Below, one piece after another: positions 46,101 through 57,182 of a stretch of 64,000 nucleotides of DNA. Made by a program: the position numbers and the translations under genes. Source of the DNA: Panicum virgatum (Eukaryota > Streptophyta > Magnoliopsida > Poales > Poaceae); contig NC_053137.1 in NCBI RefSeq assembly GCF_016808335.1, positions 48,723,781 through 48,787,780 of the forward strand, in the 5' to 3' direction. Each line of letters starts with the position of its first letter. Position 1 is the first letter of the stretch. The notes beneath the pieces were generated by a model that was not told where the DNA came from, ran no database searches, and worked only from the letters and a program-made list of their open reading frames with translations.

Positions 46101-46389
46101 CTGACATCATGGATCATCTCATCAACATTGTCGACCAAGGCATGAAACTGGTCATCACTGAACTCCAGAATGCACTCCTCATTGATGTCATCCCTGCACC
46201 CTTCTTGATCACAGTTGCCTTGCCCATATTGATCATCATCCCTGCACCCCTGCTTCTTGGGTATCGGTGACCCATTCCCCCCTTTTCCATAGGCCCTTCC
46301 TCTCCGTGCTTATTCCAACAAGTGTAATTTGATATAAATCCACGAACGATCAAATGCGCATAAACCACTTCAAAATCAGAGTATTTCAA
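43178..46389 (-). pseudogene. tnp2: CACTA tnp2-type transposase with one nonsense codon and a frameshift
   Basis: From 46138 to 43178 there is one frame of about 985 codons, broken only by a TAG at 45656-45658 between TPRKVA and YFPLVSRLQRMF, where relatives have Trp. Upstream, 46290-46389 carries the end of the transposase-associated domain (LIVRGFISNYTCWNKHGEE), one base out of frame with the CQEG-rich linker that follows. Domains in order: a zinc-finger-like NCPECGMSRYKRR, Transposase_21/tnp2 core (WHEEGRNKDGMLRHPADC, FALSMDGMNPYG), DUF4218 (HLTVHLVQDIHYLGPSYLHQ, FPYERYMGILK), DUF4216 (YYGQVEVIWELNYLEFKVALFKCRWV) and a basic tail RGRGRGRKE. The protein would catalyse excision and insertion at the CACTA ends. 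N-terminal exon sequence before 46389 is not recognised. Confidence 0.9.
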
Positions 46390-46399
46390 AATCAGGTTA

Positions 46400-46720
46400 A
46401 GATCAACAGGTGACGGGAAAATACTAGGTTAAGATCAAAAGGTGACGGACGTCGTTGTAGTCGGTCACTTATGATGAAGAGCTCACGTCACCTTGAAATG
46501 GTTACAGGTGACGGGCAACGTTTACAGGTGACGGACGTCATAGAGGTCCGTCACTTATGATAAAGTGCTCACGTCACCTTAAAATCATTACAGGTGACGG
46601 GCTCCACATACTGCCCGTCACCTATCTTCTCTCTAGGGAATCGCAACCACCGCCCGTTGCCCACGTCACCTTCAAATGGTTACAGGTGATGGGCTCCACA
46701 TACCGCCCGTCACCTATCTT
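46400..46720. repeat. CACTA right sub-terminal repeats, inner block
   Basis: About ten units of ACAGGTGACGGGC / CCCGTCACC, several as inverted pairs about 30-60 bases apart, plus two copies of a longer unit around CTCCACATACCGCCCGTCACC (about 46595 and 46693). Confidence 0.8.
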
Positions 46721-46812
46721 CTTCTCTCGTGAATCGCAACCGCCGCCCGTTGCCCTCTCCGCAGCCGCGCGCCCGTTCGAGTTTCGCCGGTCCTTTTGCA
46801 TTCTGCCGGCCC

Positions 46813-47216
46813 TATAAATACTGCCTCCCAGCCTCTTCTTCTTCTCCACTCGCCACAGTTGCTCTTGCGCGCCTCAAATCACACAACTGCTCTCGCGCGC
46901 GCTGCCGCCGCCGCACGCCAAGATGTCGGGTGGCTCTCCCTCCCGCCGCTCCCGCTGTCGCCGCCGCTTTGTTCAAGCGTTGTCCTCGTCGTCCTCGTCG
47001 CCGTCTTCCACCCCCTCCTCCCCTCGTCGCCCTCGCCTTCGTTCTCCGTCACCTCCGGCGCCAGCCCCTGCGCCGGCCCCTACTCAGGCCTCTGCTCCGA
47101 CTCCGACCCCTGCGCCGGTGGAGGATGTACGCCTCACAAGACGCGGTGACGGGCTAAGTAAACGCCGTCACCTTCGAAGCTTCAGCAATGGCCCGTCACC
47201 GTTGGATGTAATCTAG
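46813..47216 (+). other. Promoter plus first-exon-like segment inside the CACTA terminus, facing outward
   Basis: TATAAATA (46813-46820) is followed by a pyrimidine-rich leader without ATG and then AAGATGTCGGGTGG (ATG 46923), a good plant start context. The frame (97 codons, serine/proline-rich, SSSSSPSSTPSSP) runs into sub-terminal repeat sequence and stops at 47216. Composition and layout look like a captured host gene start. It is flanked on both sides by sub-terminal repeats and points toward the CACTA end, opposite to the transposase. The gene of origin is not recognised. Confidence 0.45.
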
Positions 47217-47525
47217 GTGACGGTCAAAGAATGTGGACCGTCAACTTCCCAGCTTAAGTCATGGCCCGTCGCCATTGATGTAATCTAGGTGACGGTCGAA
47301 GAATGTGGACCGTCACCTCCAGTATAGGTGACGGGCGTTGTTAAGACCCGTCACCTATCCTGTCTCAAAGGTGACGGGCCACGTTTCTGCCGAGGCCTCG
47401 CGAGGCCCAAACTGGTCCGAGGGTGACGCGCGGAGATAAAGCCTGTCACCTCTACTTGTGGGGTGACGGGTAACAACGGCGGGTCACTTTTGTGCACGTC
47501 ACTATAGGTCGTTTCTTACGTAGTG
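47135..47525. repeat. CACTA right terminus and outer sub-terminal repeats
   Basis: Sub-terminal units up to about 47495, then the terminal sequence ending ACGTAGTG at 47525 (CACTACGT on minus). The three bases after it are ATT. A matching duplication on the left cannot be tested because that terminus is lost. Confidence 0.8.
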
Positions 47526-48420
47526 ATTGCACCGCAAAATCCAACTGCCTCCGTCGCCAAAGCCTAGCAGATCCTAAGAGGAGCCTCCCATGTCAATCGG
47601 CACATTTTTAGATTATGGAAAAAGTTCTAGCCTTGATCATTCACATGTGAATGACAACAGATAAAGGAGTTAAAAGAGTTCACAAATGCAAAAAAAGAAA
47701 AGAAATAAAGCTAAAAGACTAAGCATCAGTCTTCTTCTTCGTTCCCACTTCATTGCAATGTATTCATATGATATCAATCCATCATATCTATCATCTGCTT
47801 AGAAATTTGATGTTCGGATTATTTGTTGCTTGCCAAGTCTCTTCACATAAACCACCGCCTAGCGCATAGATGTAGAGAGATATCGACATCGCCTCCCGTG
47901 AGAGAGTGACACCAAAAGAAGGGGAGGAAAAAGAAAGGAAGTGAGAGGATGAAGAAAATCAATCACCCAAATTCATTCCTGGATCCGCTAGTGTCTCAAA
48001 CAACACTAGATCAGTGTAATTAACTGTAGGAGAACAGTAAACGAGCACGGAGACAAAAAAAAAATTATATTTTTTCAGACAATATAATACCCGGGATCGG
48101 GTTACAAAGTGCGGTAATCGCTTTGCTACGACTTCAAATATAATCGTCGCGAGAGCAGTTTCATACTTTCGTGTACGGTACGGTACTACTATGGCACCTC
48201 CATGCACCATGCAGCAAAGTACTACCATTTACCCATGCATCACCCAACTCAACTGGACTGAGAAATGCAGACCATCCCACAGTTGCAGGTGGCGACGACT
48301 CACGCGACTCCATCCATCGACACGGCCACAAACCACACAACACACACAGGGAGTACAACTGGAAGAGATCAACAGAGCCTCTCGCATCACCGTCGTCCAC
48401 AGTCGCAAAGCACGCGACTC
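47526..48420. other. Intergenic; 3' side of the PUP cluster
   Basis: No supported gene. The last few hundred bases before 48421 probably contain the shared 3' untranslated region of the PUP transcripts, but no single polyadenylation signal stands out. Confidence 0.4.
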
Positions 48421-48756
48421 TCACGGGCCCTGGGCCTCCGCGGCGGCCTCGGCCGTCTTCTTCTTGGCCCTGGCCTCGCTCCACTCACCGTAGGAGTAGG
48501 ACGCGAGGCCCCAGAGCGAGAGCACCAGCGCCACCCCCTTCTCGCTGCTGAACTTCTCGTGCAGGAAGATGACGGCGGCCACCTCCGTGACTGGGATGAA
48601 CACGGCGATGAGGATGCCCGCCAGCAGCGTGTGCACGCAGAAGATGACCCCGACGGCGCCCAGGAAGAAGAACTGCCACAGCACCGCCGACCACGCCAGC
48701 ACCGTGTAGTACCGGGCCTCCCCCAGCTCGAAGTGCTTCGCCTCCCTCGGGATCGC
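48421..48756 (-). CDS. PUP: Purine permease terminal exon (apparently shared by three first exons)
   Basis: 111 codons plus TGA. It starts after an acceptor CGTGCAG with AIPREAKHFELGEARYY, then three hydrophobic segments (VLAWSAVLWQFFFLGAVGVIF, HTLLAGILIAVFIPVTEVAAV, GVALVLSLWGLASYSYGEW) and a charged tail ending AEAQGP. This is the C-terminal part of plant purine permeases (PUP family, drug/metabolite transporter superfamily), which move adenine, cytokinins and related compounds across membranes with protons. Entry is phase 0, matching all three upstream first exons (donors at 50892, 56433 and 60565). With first exon 1 the product is 360 residues, normal for the family. No other copy of this exon is visible in the window. 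Confidence 0.92.
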   Translation of the reverse strand, partial: AIPREAKHFELGEARYYTVLAWSAVLWQFFFLGAVGVIFCVHTLLAGILIAVFIPVTEVAAVIFLHEKFSSEKGVALVLSLWGLASYSYGEWSEARAKKKTAEAAAEAQGP

Positions 48757-49080
48757 CTGCACGCACGGACGACGGCAGATTTGCTCAGGCAAATTACTTG
48801 GTTGTTGGTTCAGTGATCAGTTCAGACTTCAGATCGAGTTAACAACAAATTCCAGCATGAGTACTTGTCGTAATAAACTCCCTCATTGAGTGCCTCATCA
48901 TGCAGCCGTGCACAAAAGATAAGCACAAATAACATAAAGAGAAAGCGGAAAGCGTGCTAACAAAAGCACGAGGTTTTTTATACTTGAAAAAAATCACTTT
49001 TTCAAAATTAACAAAAAAAGTGTTGATTACGAACTGGCCTGCACACTGCGTCGTTACTTTGTATCAGCGAGACGCAAAGT

Positions 49081-49485
49081 TCAACCGCCAAGTGCGATGA
49101 TGGGTGAAACGCTTGCATCTGTCGGGCACCAACAATAATTCATTTGTGACCACAATCTTGAGCACAGTCGCTCCAAAATTGCCCTTGCTTTCTCAGTCAT
49201 CCACGTCACCTTCCGCTGGTTGCAGTGCATGGCACTGCCCAGTTGGCCAATCCCTAAAGTGAAGGTGCCCCAGGCTCCTAGTGCGAGAACTGGTGTCCCG
49301 TCCTTTTGTATGCTATCCGCCACTGCTAGAATGCTAGTGGACGAGCACAGGCTCACCAACCGAGCGCACGCCGTGCAGACTGCAGAGAGCCAGAGACACT
49401 CCACAGTTTCGTCAGGCACTGCTGCAGTGTGCTGATTGCCCCCCTGCTTTGGGGAGGCAGGGAGGACAACACTGCTGCTGCCCAC
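49081..49485 (-). other. Open frame in the PUP intron, status unknown
   Basis: 134 codons from ATG, moderately hydrophobic, with no domain I recognise (contains LGAWGTFTLGIGQLGSAMHCNQRKVTW). It lies within the 2135-base intron of the proximal PUP gene. Codon composition is not obviously coding. It could be a decayed transposon or gene fragment. Confidence 0.2.
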
Positions 49486-50454
49486 TATGCAGTTCGCATG
49501 TTTTCTTTTCTGAAAGTGGTAGCGTTATTTCGCGCAAGATGCCCTTTTGAATATATGCTTCAGAAAAATAGCCCAGCTACGAATTATGAGAACAAAGGTA
49601 CCCAGGAGAAAGGAGAGGACAGGGAACGAGGGCAGTCCTCTAGTCCTTCAAAATTCAGAACGATGGATGATTCGTTGGGCAAGTCATGATCATCACCATT
49701 TCACCAACCAGTCAACTAGGTGCTCATTTTCTCTAGGGATAGTGCAAACCTTGCATACTGTTAGCTCAGGATCAAAGGTTGAAAACTTCCCCAAGTTTCA
49801 ATTTTCCGCACCCGCATACAGTAGCTTTAATACGCCGGTACAAAGCATCCAGATCAAAGTGCTGAGAAGACGCTATTACATGACCATCAAAAGTAGAAGC
49901 ATTCAGCGGATGGGCTGGTGTGTTTGTCTCTCCATCCATGATCGATCTTTGTCATGGACTCGTTCCCGCACACGCACCATCAATAATAACCGATTCCTTT
50001 GGATGAAAATGGACAGGTTCGTGTCCTTTTCTCTCTGGATTTCTCTACGTGAGGAATTTTACTGATGTATAAATCTGCGCCATGGAATTGAATGCGAGGC
50101 CCAGACTAGACGAACCGCCGGCCCGTCCTTTCCGCTGTTGGCGAGTTGTGCCATGAAGAATGGGCCAGCCGCAATCTTATCGGGGGCAGCAAAAAGATTC
50201 GGAAAATAACTGATGATGATGGGTGATGGCTACTCTATGGATCGAGGAATACATAAAGTTAGTTGAACAATCTGGGTTTTGTATTGGTGCCGTTCCAGAC
50301 CGGCTAATCACGGGCGGGTATTACTCATGTCCGTTTCATGATCCGAGATAGTAGAACAGAGCAGTTAAGTTAATGCTAATCCAATATTGCAATATTCAGC
50401 AAGGTTCCGTGAAATTCGTTCCTCCCCTCATTTCTAACTCCCCAGCACGAGTTA

Positions 50455-50646
50455 GACCAGTTTCAATAAGAGTGTCATCGACACAATTATTTAGACTGAA
50501 ATTTTAAGAATTATGCTAGTGGATATGGTGATGACACTCGTCTCATATTTTATGACACTCCACTCTTATCTCTCCTCATACTATTGATATATATTAGCAA
50601 ATTTAATGTCTATGACATTTTTATGACATTTCCACTAAAATTGACC
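50455..50646. mobile_element. Tourist-like MITE (192 bp) in the PUP intron
   Basis: GACCAGTTTCAATAAGAGTGTCAT at the left is mirrored by ATGACATTTCCACTAAAATTGACC at the right, flanked by TTA at 50452-50454 and 50647-50649. Same family style as 10176-10548. Confidence 0.8.
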
Positions 50647-50891
50647 TTACTGAGGATGACAAGAATCTTGTCAAATTCTTCTCATCTCCAAAGTGATCGA
50701 GGCCGCCTAAACTAAATCATTTCAAATGGACACCTACGTCACCGTAGTTTGGTTGTTTGTTGTTATCGTTTCGTTGGGACTCGGAACTAGATGCCGATCA
50801 TAGAGTCATGCGCGAGTCAAAGTCTCTCGGGGTCGGGGGTCGGGGGGGTAGGGGCAGAGGCGGTGGACACGTGTGGTGGGAACGAACGCAC

Positions 50892-51638
50892 CTGGAAATC
50901 CTTGTTCACGATCATGCCCACGGTGCAGAAGGCCGTGGCGAAGAAGCCCATCACCAGCTGCATCTCAATCACCAGCGCGTACGTCACGGCGCGGCCGCCG
51001 CCGGCGGCGCGCCTGTACGCGAGCTCGACCAGCGGCAGGACCAGCCCGTAGAGCGCGGCGGCGCCGAGCGTGAGGGCGAAGCCCAGCCAGTACTGGCCCC
51101 TGGTGACCCCCGCGGGCCGGTCGCCGGAGACGTGCAGGCCGAGCACGACGGCGCCCACGGTGAGGAGGGCCACGGCGTTCACGGACGCGGCGCTCAGCCG
51201 CTGGCGCACCACGAGGAACGCGAAGAGCACCGTGAACGCGAGCTGCGTCGCGATGAGGATCGCGGAGGTGGACACGGGCAGGTACGCGAGCCCGTAGGCG
51301 TAGATGAAGTCGTCCGCGCCCGTGGCCACGCCGAGGCCCGCGGCGGCCAGCAGTATGCGCGGCGGGGCGAGCAGGGCCGGGGCGCCCCGGTCGCGCGCGC
51401 GGCGCAAGGCGTAGGACGCCGCCACGGGGAGCAGCAGCAGCGGCCAGCCGCCGGTCTCCAGCCACGCGGAGAGCCACTGCCGGTGGCCGCCCTTGCTGAA
51501 GTAGAGGCGGCTGAGGAGCGGCCCGCCTACGGCGCCCAGCGCGAGCATCCCGATGTTGAGCGCCACCAGGAGGCGGTGCATCGCCTTGCCGCGCGCCGGC
51601 GCCGGCGGCGCCGCGTCCTTGCGCGCTTCCACGTCCAT
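50892..51638 (-). CDS. PUP: Purine permease first exon 1 (proximal)
   Basis: 249 codons from ATG at 51638 (MDVEARKD; the in-frame ATG 22 codons upstream is disfavoured because both paralogues begin at this MDVEAR). Seven hydrophobic spans, including LLVALNIGMLALGAVGGPLLSRLYF, the family-typical GADDFIYAYGLAYLPVSTSAILIATQLAF, NAVALLTVGAVVLGLH, GFALTLGAAALYGLVLPLVELAY and VIEMQLVMGFFATAFCTVGMIVN. The exon ends KDFQ at CAG/GTGCGTTC, phase 0. Joined to 48421-48756 over a 2135-base intron it forms a full 10-span permease. Without splicing it would add 24 residues before a stop at 50817. Confidence 0.92.
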
Positions 51639-51847
51639 GGCCGAGGCGAGCTGCTGCGGGCGCCCGCGTCTGGCTGCCGATCCGCACAAGACGCGGTGAC
51701 GCACACGGGGGAAGGCTGGCGTCTGCGGTCTGCCTAGGCGTGGAATCTAGCTCGACGCTTTGGATGCAACGATGACGCCGGCAGCGGGTAATTTCGCTCC
51801 TTCAAGACGTGAGCTGTGAGCACTGAGCAAGCGCCGCATGCTAGTAA

Positions 51848-51855
51848 TATATATA
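51848..51855 (-). promoter_or_regulatory. Possible TATA box of PUP first exon 1
   Basis: TATATATA about 210 bases upstream of the ATG. Spacing is plausible for a plant promoter with a medium leader, but AT-rich words are common in this region. Confidence 0.35.
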
Positions 51856-52368
51856 GTATGCTCAAACCACGAACAAGAGAGTGATTTTTCTAATCACGAC
51901 TGATTGCCAGGGTCGCGTTTTTTTCAAAATTATATTCCACAAATCTTTTACAATGAAATCTACAGATATCCAATAATAAATTAAAACATGTTCTTGTCCT
52001 CTTCCCAGCCCCGGCCTCAATTCGACTGCGTCCTCTCTACGGAGTAGTCTCTAGACTCTAGACTACGGCCGGCCGCCCGCTCAACTATAGTCCCATGACA
52101 GCTAGAAACGCCAAGTGCACTAGCCAGAGACCCAATCTAGCTGCTCAATTAGTGATTCAATTATGACTGACTTCATATTTTATCTGCCTTGCGAAAAAAA
52201 GAATTCGTGTTCTATATTGTGCACATGTTCGTAAGTTAATATATATAGGGAAATTAGTTTTACTGGACCGAATAATCTACGTTAATTTGTCCGTTCGAGC
52301 GAACAAATCTTCAGTCAATCTACTCCACAAACTACTCAATTGGTCAAATCTATTCCCTAAAGATTATA

Positions 52369-52599
52369 CTTCTCCCGTCCAATGAAAAGTGCAACTCTAT
52401 TTTTTTCCAAACAGAGTAGTGATGTCGTGAATAGATTTTTGTACCCTCATTTGTTTGCCATATGCGATTAGTTTTGGTATGCAAATTAAATCTGACCACT
52501 TAATAACTAGGAAGTTAGTTGAGATCCAATTTCTAGGGTTGCACTCTTCGTGGGATTTCTTTCAAATACATGATTGCAGCTTTTATAAGATGGAGGGAG
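52369..52599. mobile_element. Stowaway-like (Tc1/mariner) MITE (231 bp)
   Basis: Ends CTTCTCCCGTCCAATGAAAA and, inverted, CTCCCTCCATCTTATAAAA, flanked by TA on both sides. Internal AT-rich sequence is non-coding. Confidence 0.7.
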
Positions 52600-53889
52600 T
52601 ATATATTACAAAAAAATATACTTTAATAACTTTTAACATTAGTTTCATGTATTTATGCATCTCTAGGGATTAATTATGTATATCTATAAAGACGTGATTT
52701 TTAAGGTTGGTGCTGTCTCTCTATTAGTTGCGTATAAGTCAAATATTTCAGGTGAGTAGGTGACGCCTGTGAACCCTCACGTGAAAAAAAAAAGGTGACA
52801 CACTTAAACTCTACTATCCCATTGCTTATCTAAAAGTGGTTTCAACTTTCATCGGACTCTCTTTTCTCTACCTGCCAACCCAACCTTCCAAGAGAGAGAA
52901 CTACGCTTTGGCTCTATCGACAACTTATCCATCTCAAAAGTAAACCCAAGGGCTAGGATGTGTAACGGAACGGGATCTCAGAAGTCCCTAGTCAAAGTTT
53001 TACAATATATATACTAGTAGCAAATAGAAGTAGTACCCTTGAAGAAGATAAGAAGCGAGGACGCACGAGCCAGCAAAAGAATGTGTTCTTTTGGGTCTTA
53101 GCCCTCAGCCATCCAGACGATATTGGGGCCCCGTCGCCGGTGGATTTGCTGGTAGCCCTTGACAGGTACAATTCTTGCAGCAGTCGGAATCGAGTGGCAG
53201 TCAACGTCCGATGCTGATCGGCGAGCACTACGACGATACAGTGATGACCTAGCCGCTTTTTTACAGTTCTGATGAGGGTTGGTCATGGAGCTGGCGCGGC
53301 GACAGCACAGCGACGACGATGGCCTGCACTGCACGAACGTTCAAATGCCTTGGCAGGATGCCCGGATCGGACGCCAGAAAAAGGACATTTCGAAAACCAT
53401 CACAACCAGAAGCTAGCCCACCGTACCTAGCGGACCTGCAAAACCACAGGTCGGAAGGGCCTCCCCCTGATCAATATAGAGGCCTCAACGCCCGGAGGAG
53501 CACAGCGGTGGCCGGTGGGAGTACTTGCACACCGGCGGCGGGACTTGATCGACGACGTATCACTTGCGGTGTGGTAAAGGGACCAACATTTTGAACTAGA
53601 AAATCTAAAGGTCGGATTCTAAAAGGGCCGGGCTCTAATTTTATATAATTTTGAGCTAAAAAATTTAAGGGTCTTGTTGGGCTGTGAAGATGCCACTAGG
53701 GCCATGGCCCATTACCACCCCTACGTACCACACACACCCATCAAATTCATTCCGGCGTCCATTCCGGTTTGCGTATTTCAGCACTTGGGACGTCTGGCGT
53801 TAATTACAATATGGTGCTATAAATTTGTTATACTACATATTTAACAAGAAAATCTACTTGCCCGTACGACCCATCAGCTTTATTTCTTA
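52600..53889. other. Intergenic, no supported gene
   Basis: Contains a GC-richer stretch (53040-53600) with short frames on both strands and no recognised domain. The end of this stretch (CCATGGCCCATTACCACCCC) looks like a decayed transposon end. Confidence 0.4.
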
Positions 53890-54040
53890 GGTCAGTCTCA
53901 GTGGAGTTCTATAAGAATTTCATAGACATTTAATTTTGCTAATGTGGCAGTATATTTATGATGAGTGAGAAGAAAGAATTTTAAGGGATGTGATAGGAGT
54001 TTCATCCCATAAAACTCTTCCGGCACGATTACCTAATTTA
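53890..54040. mobile_element. Tourist-like MITE, 5' half only
   Basis: Begins after TTA with GGTCAGTCTCAGTGGAG and follows the left arm of the 10176-10548 element as far as GGCACGATTACCTAATT, then stops. The right arm is missing. Confidence 0.6.
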
Positions 54041-54044
54041 TGTT

Positions 54045-54222
54045 CCTTAATTTGTACGATGAAACCATGCATTGAGACATTTCTTGCGCACCAGCCCGTC
54101 AACTACATAATGAAGGCCCACTAGTGTAGGAGTCCTTAACTTTTACGATGAAACCATGCATTGAGATATTTCTTGAGCACCAGCCCGTCAACTACATAAT
54201 GGAGGCCCACTAGTATAGGACC
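54045..54222. repeat. Tandem duplication, two units of about 89 bp
   Basis: TACGATGAAACCATGCATTG and the following 70 bases occur at 54055 and again at 54144 with a handful of differences. Confidence 0.8.
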
Positions 54223-54441
54223 CAGCCCAATTAGCATGCGGAGGCCGTTAATGGTTAAAAGTTACAACCCACTACATAGATCCGACAGCTCACCCGCCCG
54301 AGTCATTTTTTTGGTTTCGAAACACGCCCACCAAGTCTGTTGTGCGTACGCATTCGGCAAAGAAAACAAGATTTGCGTTCCGCCCCGTACAGAACGGGAA
54401 ATTATTGGTGGGCTGGTCTGGATGATTGCATTAACTTAAAA

Positions 54442-54969
54442 GGAAAAAGTATAAATTAGTCTCCTCAACTATAGCCAAAGTCTGGATAACCCCTAAACTA
54501 TTTTTGGTTCATTTTACCTCTTAAACTATCCCATTTGGTTCAAATTACCCCTTACTGTAATTTGTCTTTTTCATTTCTCAATGCATAGGTGGAATTTTAA
54601 GTTGAAATTTTATAACATGATAGTACACACCATAACACATGTTAGAAAAATAAATCATAATTTTTTATCATTATTTTGATAGGTTAGGACATTTAATAAT
54701 AAATTAGTCGTTGGAATTCAAAATTATATGAAAACTAATGGGGAAAAATTATAAAAATATTTCTAAATATGCATTGTGATGTCTACTATTACCCTGTAAA
54801 ATTTGAAATTAAAATTCAACTTGTGTAAGGATAAACAAAAAAGATAAATTGTATTATGGAGTAAAATAAACTAAATGACATAGTTTATGGGGTAAATTGA
54901 ACCAAGTTATAGTTTAAAGAGTTATCCAGACTTTGGCTATAGTTGAGGGGAGTAAATTGAACTTTTTTC
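54442..54969. mobile_element. Mutator-like MITE (528 bp)
   Basis: Long inverted ends (about 60 bases) share CTCAACTATAGCCAAAGTCT, continuing GGATAAC. A perfect 9-bp direct repeat AACTTAAAA flanks the element (54433-54441 and 54970-54978), the duplication length typical of Mutator-type transposition. Non-coding. Confidence 0.85.
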
Positions 54970-54997
54970 AACTTAAAATAATGTTGGGCTTACTCCA

Positions 54998-55214
54998 ATC
55001 ACAAATATAAACGGTCTTAAGTTTGATGTCTTTTTAACCATCGATAACTAAAAGTCTAAATAGTTTTACAAGATAGTGTTAACGCTAATAGTAGATTCAT
55101 CATGAAAACTACCTTGATACTACGTAATATTTTATTTTAAAAAATAACTTTTAATAGAAATTGACGGTTGACTTAGGACCGTGTAGATATTCTGAACCAC
55201 TTATATTTGTGATC
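54998..55214. mobile_element. Small foldback element
   Basis: Perfect 13-base inverted ends ATCACAAATATAA with further imperfect pairing inside (ACGGTC(T/C)TAAG). No target duplication identified. Confidence 0.5.
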
Positions 55215-56432
55215 AGAGAGCAATACCTTTCTTCATTCTAAAGGTTCCAACAGACCGGTCATCCGAAAATGAGAGCCTTCTCAATCAATGGCGTGATTGT
55301 GACCGCAATTCTATCGACTAGAGTTTCTCTACCTCGTTGGAAGCTTTGTCGATGTGCTATGCTACCTGCAGGTTCGTGGATGTTGGTGATACGGGAAACC
55401 ATTTGAGAAAATTCTTGTCCAGCATACACTGGCGCTGGCATTTGTGACACTTCTTGATGCCACTCCCTTCCTAGGGGCGATGTCAATATCTTCTCATACC
55501 CATGCGCGATGGAGGTTTATGTGAAAATGAAGAGGGCAAGCAACAGATGATCCGAACATCAAGTTTCTAAACAGGCGAGATGTGATGGATTGATGCTACA
55601 TGAAGGCGTTGCAAGATTGAAACGAGAACGAAGAGGAAGATTGAAGCTTAGTAATCTTCTAGTTTTCTTTCTTGGTTTTATAGGTTTCTTTCTTATATGT
55701 GTGAAGCTCCTCATTTGAGGTTTAGGATCTAAAATTCTTATAACTCTTTTAGCTGTAGTTATTCTTTTGTCAATGATCAAGGCCGGAACTTTTCAATAAT
55801 CTAAAAAAAAAAGATAAAAGCAGGGCACGAGTAGAGAGTGGCTTGGCGATGAGAAGGCTAAGCAGCCGAGAACCGTTAGATGGGAGGAGTCTAGGAACCA
55901 AAGATACGCCATATTTTTGTAGCTAGTGATTCGGATGATGAAGGGTAGGGGAGGGGTTTTGAAAGTCGGCCGGTTTACATTGAATTTTCCGTATTATTGG
56001 TGGTGACCGGTAAATAGTCATACCACTAATTTCCAGCTGGAGTTCAGACAGATTTTGTAAGTTCGGCAAAAAGAAAATGTTCAATTCTGAAAAATTGGGC
56101 ATAAATAGGTCGTACCTGTCCCATCCATGTTTTTTGGGCAAACCGGTAGATTGAATACGGGGCGAGGAGGGGGAGGCAGGATCGGAGGGGCAAGGGTAAA
56201 TGAGAAGACGCGATCGGAGGTAGAAGAAAGCATGTCGGCCTTCTTTTTTTTTTGAGATTATTGATTGAAGGGATTATGTGGTCCTTTGATCGAAAAGATT
56301 GTATTTAAGCGAGGAGGGCAGGAGATGTCCCAATCAGGTGAGGTGTGATCGCCGGACACCGAACACCGATCACACCTCACACCGAGCACCCACTTCACTG
56401 AGCAGCAAGTAGGCAACACGCGCGGCACGCAC
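55215..56432. other. Intergenic; intron side of PUP first exon 2, no second exon seen
   Basis: I searched all frames here for the PUP terminal exon signature (EARYY, WQFFFLGAVG, TEVAAV) and found nothing. Small frames (55259-55486, 55559-55780 minus) have no recognised domain. Confidence 0.6.
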
Positions 56433-57182
56433 CTGGAAGTCGTTGTTGACGATCATGCCGACGGTGCAGAACGCGGTGGCGACGAACCCCATGACCAGCT
56501 GCATCTCCACCACCAGCGCGTACGTCAGGGCGGAACCGGCCTCCGCGGCGTGCTTGTACGCGAGCTCGACGAGCGGCATGATCAGCCCGTACAGCACGGC
56601 GGCGCCGAGCGTGAGCACGAAGCCCAGCCAGTACTGGCCCCTGCTGACGCCCGGGCCGCGGTCCGAGGACACGTGCAGGCCCAGCATGACGGCGCCCGTC
56701 GTCAGGAGCGCCACGGCGTTCACGGTCGGCGGCGTGAGCCGCTGCCGCACGATGAGGAACGCGAAGAGCACCGTGAAGGCGAGCTGCGTCGAGATGAGGA
56801 TCGCGGAGGTGGAGACGGGCACGAACTCCAGCCCGTAGGCGTAGAGGAAGTCGTCGGCGCCGACGAGGAGGCCGATGCCCGCGGCGCCCAGCAGGACGCG
56901 CGGCGGGGCGAGCAGGACTGCCGCGGCGCCACGGCCGCGCGCGCGCGCGCGGCGGCCGGCGTAGGACGCCGCCACGGGGACCAGCAGCAGCGGCCAGCCG
57001 CCGGTCTGGAGCCACGCGGCGAGCCACTGCCGGTGGCCGCCCTCGTTGTAGTAGAGGCGACTGAGGAGCTGGCCGCCCGTGATGCCGATCCCGAGCATAG
57101 CGCAGTTGAGCGCCACCATGAGGTGGTGCATCGCCTTGCTGCGCGCGGGTGGCGGCGACTCATTCCGCGCCTCCACGTCCAT
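56433..57182 (-). CDS. PUP: Purine permease first exon 2 (middle), no adjacent terminal exon
   Basis: 250 codons from ATG at 57182 (MDVEARNESPPP). Seven spans are closely related to first exon 1: GADDFLYAYGLEFVPVSTSAILISTQLAF, NAVALLTTGAVMLGLHVSSD, GFVLTLGAAVLYGLIMPLVELAY, VVEMQLVMGFVATAFCTVGMIVN. It ends NDFQ at CAG/GTGCGTGC, phase 0. The frame is entirely open, but no terminal exon occurs before first exon 1. Either it splices over first exon 1 to 48756 (7676-base intron), or it yields a truncated 7-span protein by reading 20 residues into the intron (stop at 56370), or it is a young pseudogene. Confidence 0.85.

Larger units (their letters stand above)
18321..47525 (-). mobile_element. CACTA (En/Spm) transposon, containing nested LTR elements
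   Basis: The right end is CACTACGTAAGAAACGACC read on minus from 47525. Sub-terminal arrays of GGTGACGGGC in both orientations lie at 18321-18790 and at 46400-47510. Two minus-strand genes, a tnp2-type transposase and a Transposase_24/Ulp1 gene, follow the usual CACTA order. About 19.3 kb of the span (20445-39746) is a later retrotransposon insertion, leaving roughly 9.9 kb of CACTA sequence. At the left end the sequence ATAGTGACGGGC corresponds to bases 21 onward of the right end, but no CACTA terminus precedes it. The element is immobile as it stands. Confidence 0.85.

Noticed and set aside
50757..51737. 326-codon plus-strand frame opposite PUP first exon 1 (and similar ones at 56550-57371 and 60391-61275)
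   Set aside because: Antisense shadows of GC-rich permease exons; the repeated residue patterns mirror the sense codons.
55259..55780. Possible missing terminal exon of PUP first exon 2
   Set aside because: Translated in all frames by eye: none of the C-terminal PUP signatures (EARYY, WQFFFLG, TEVAAV, SLWG) occurs.
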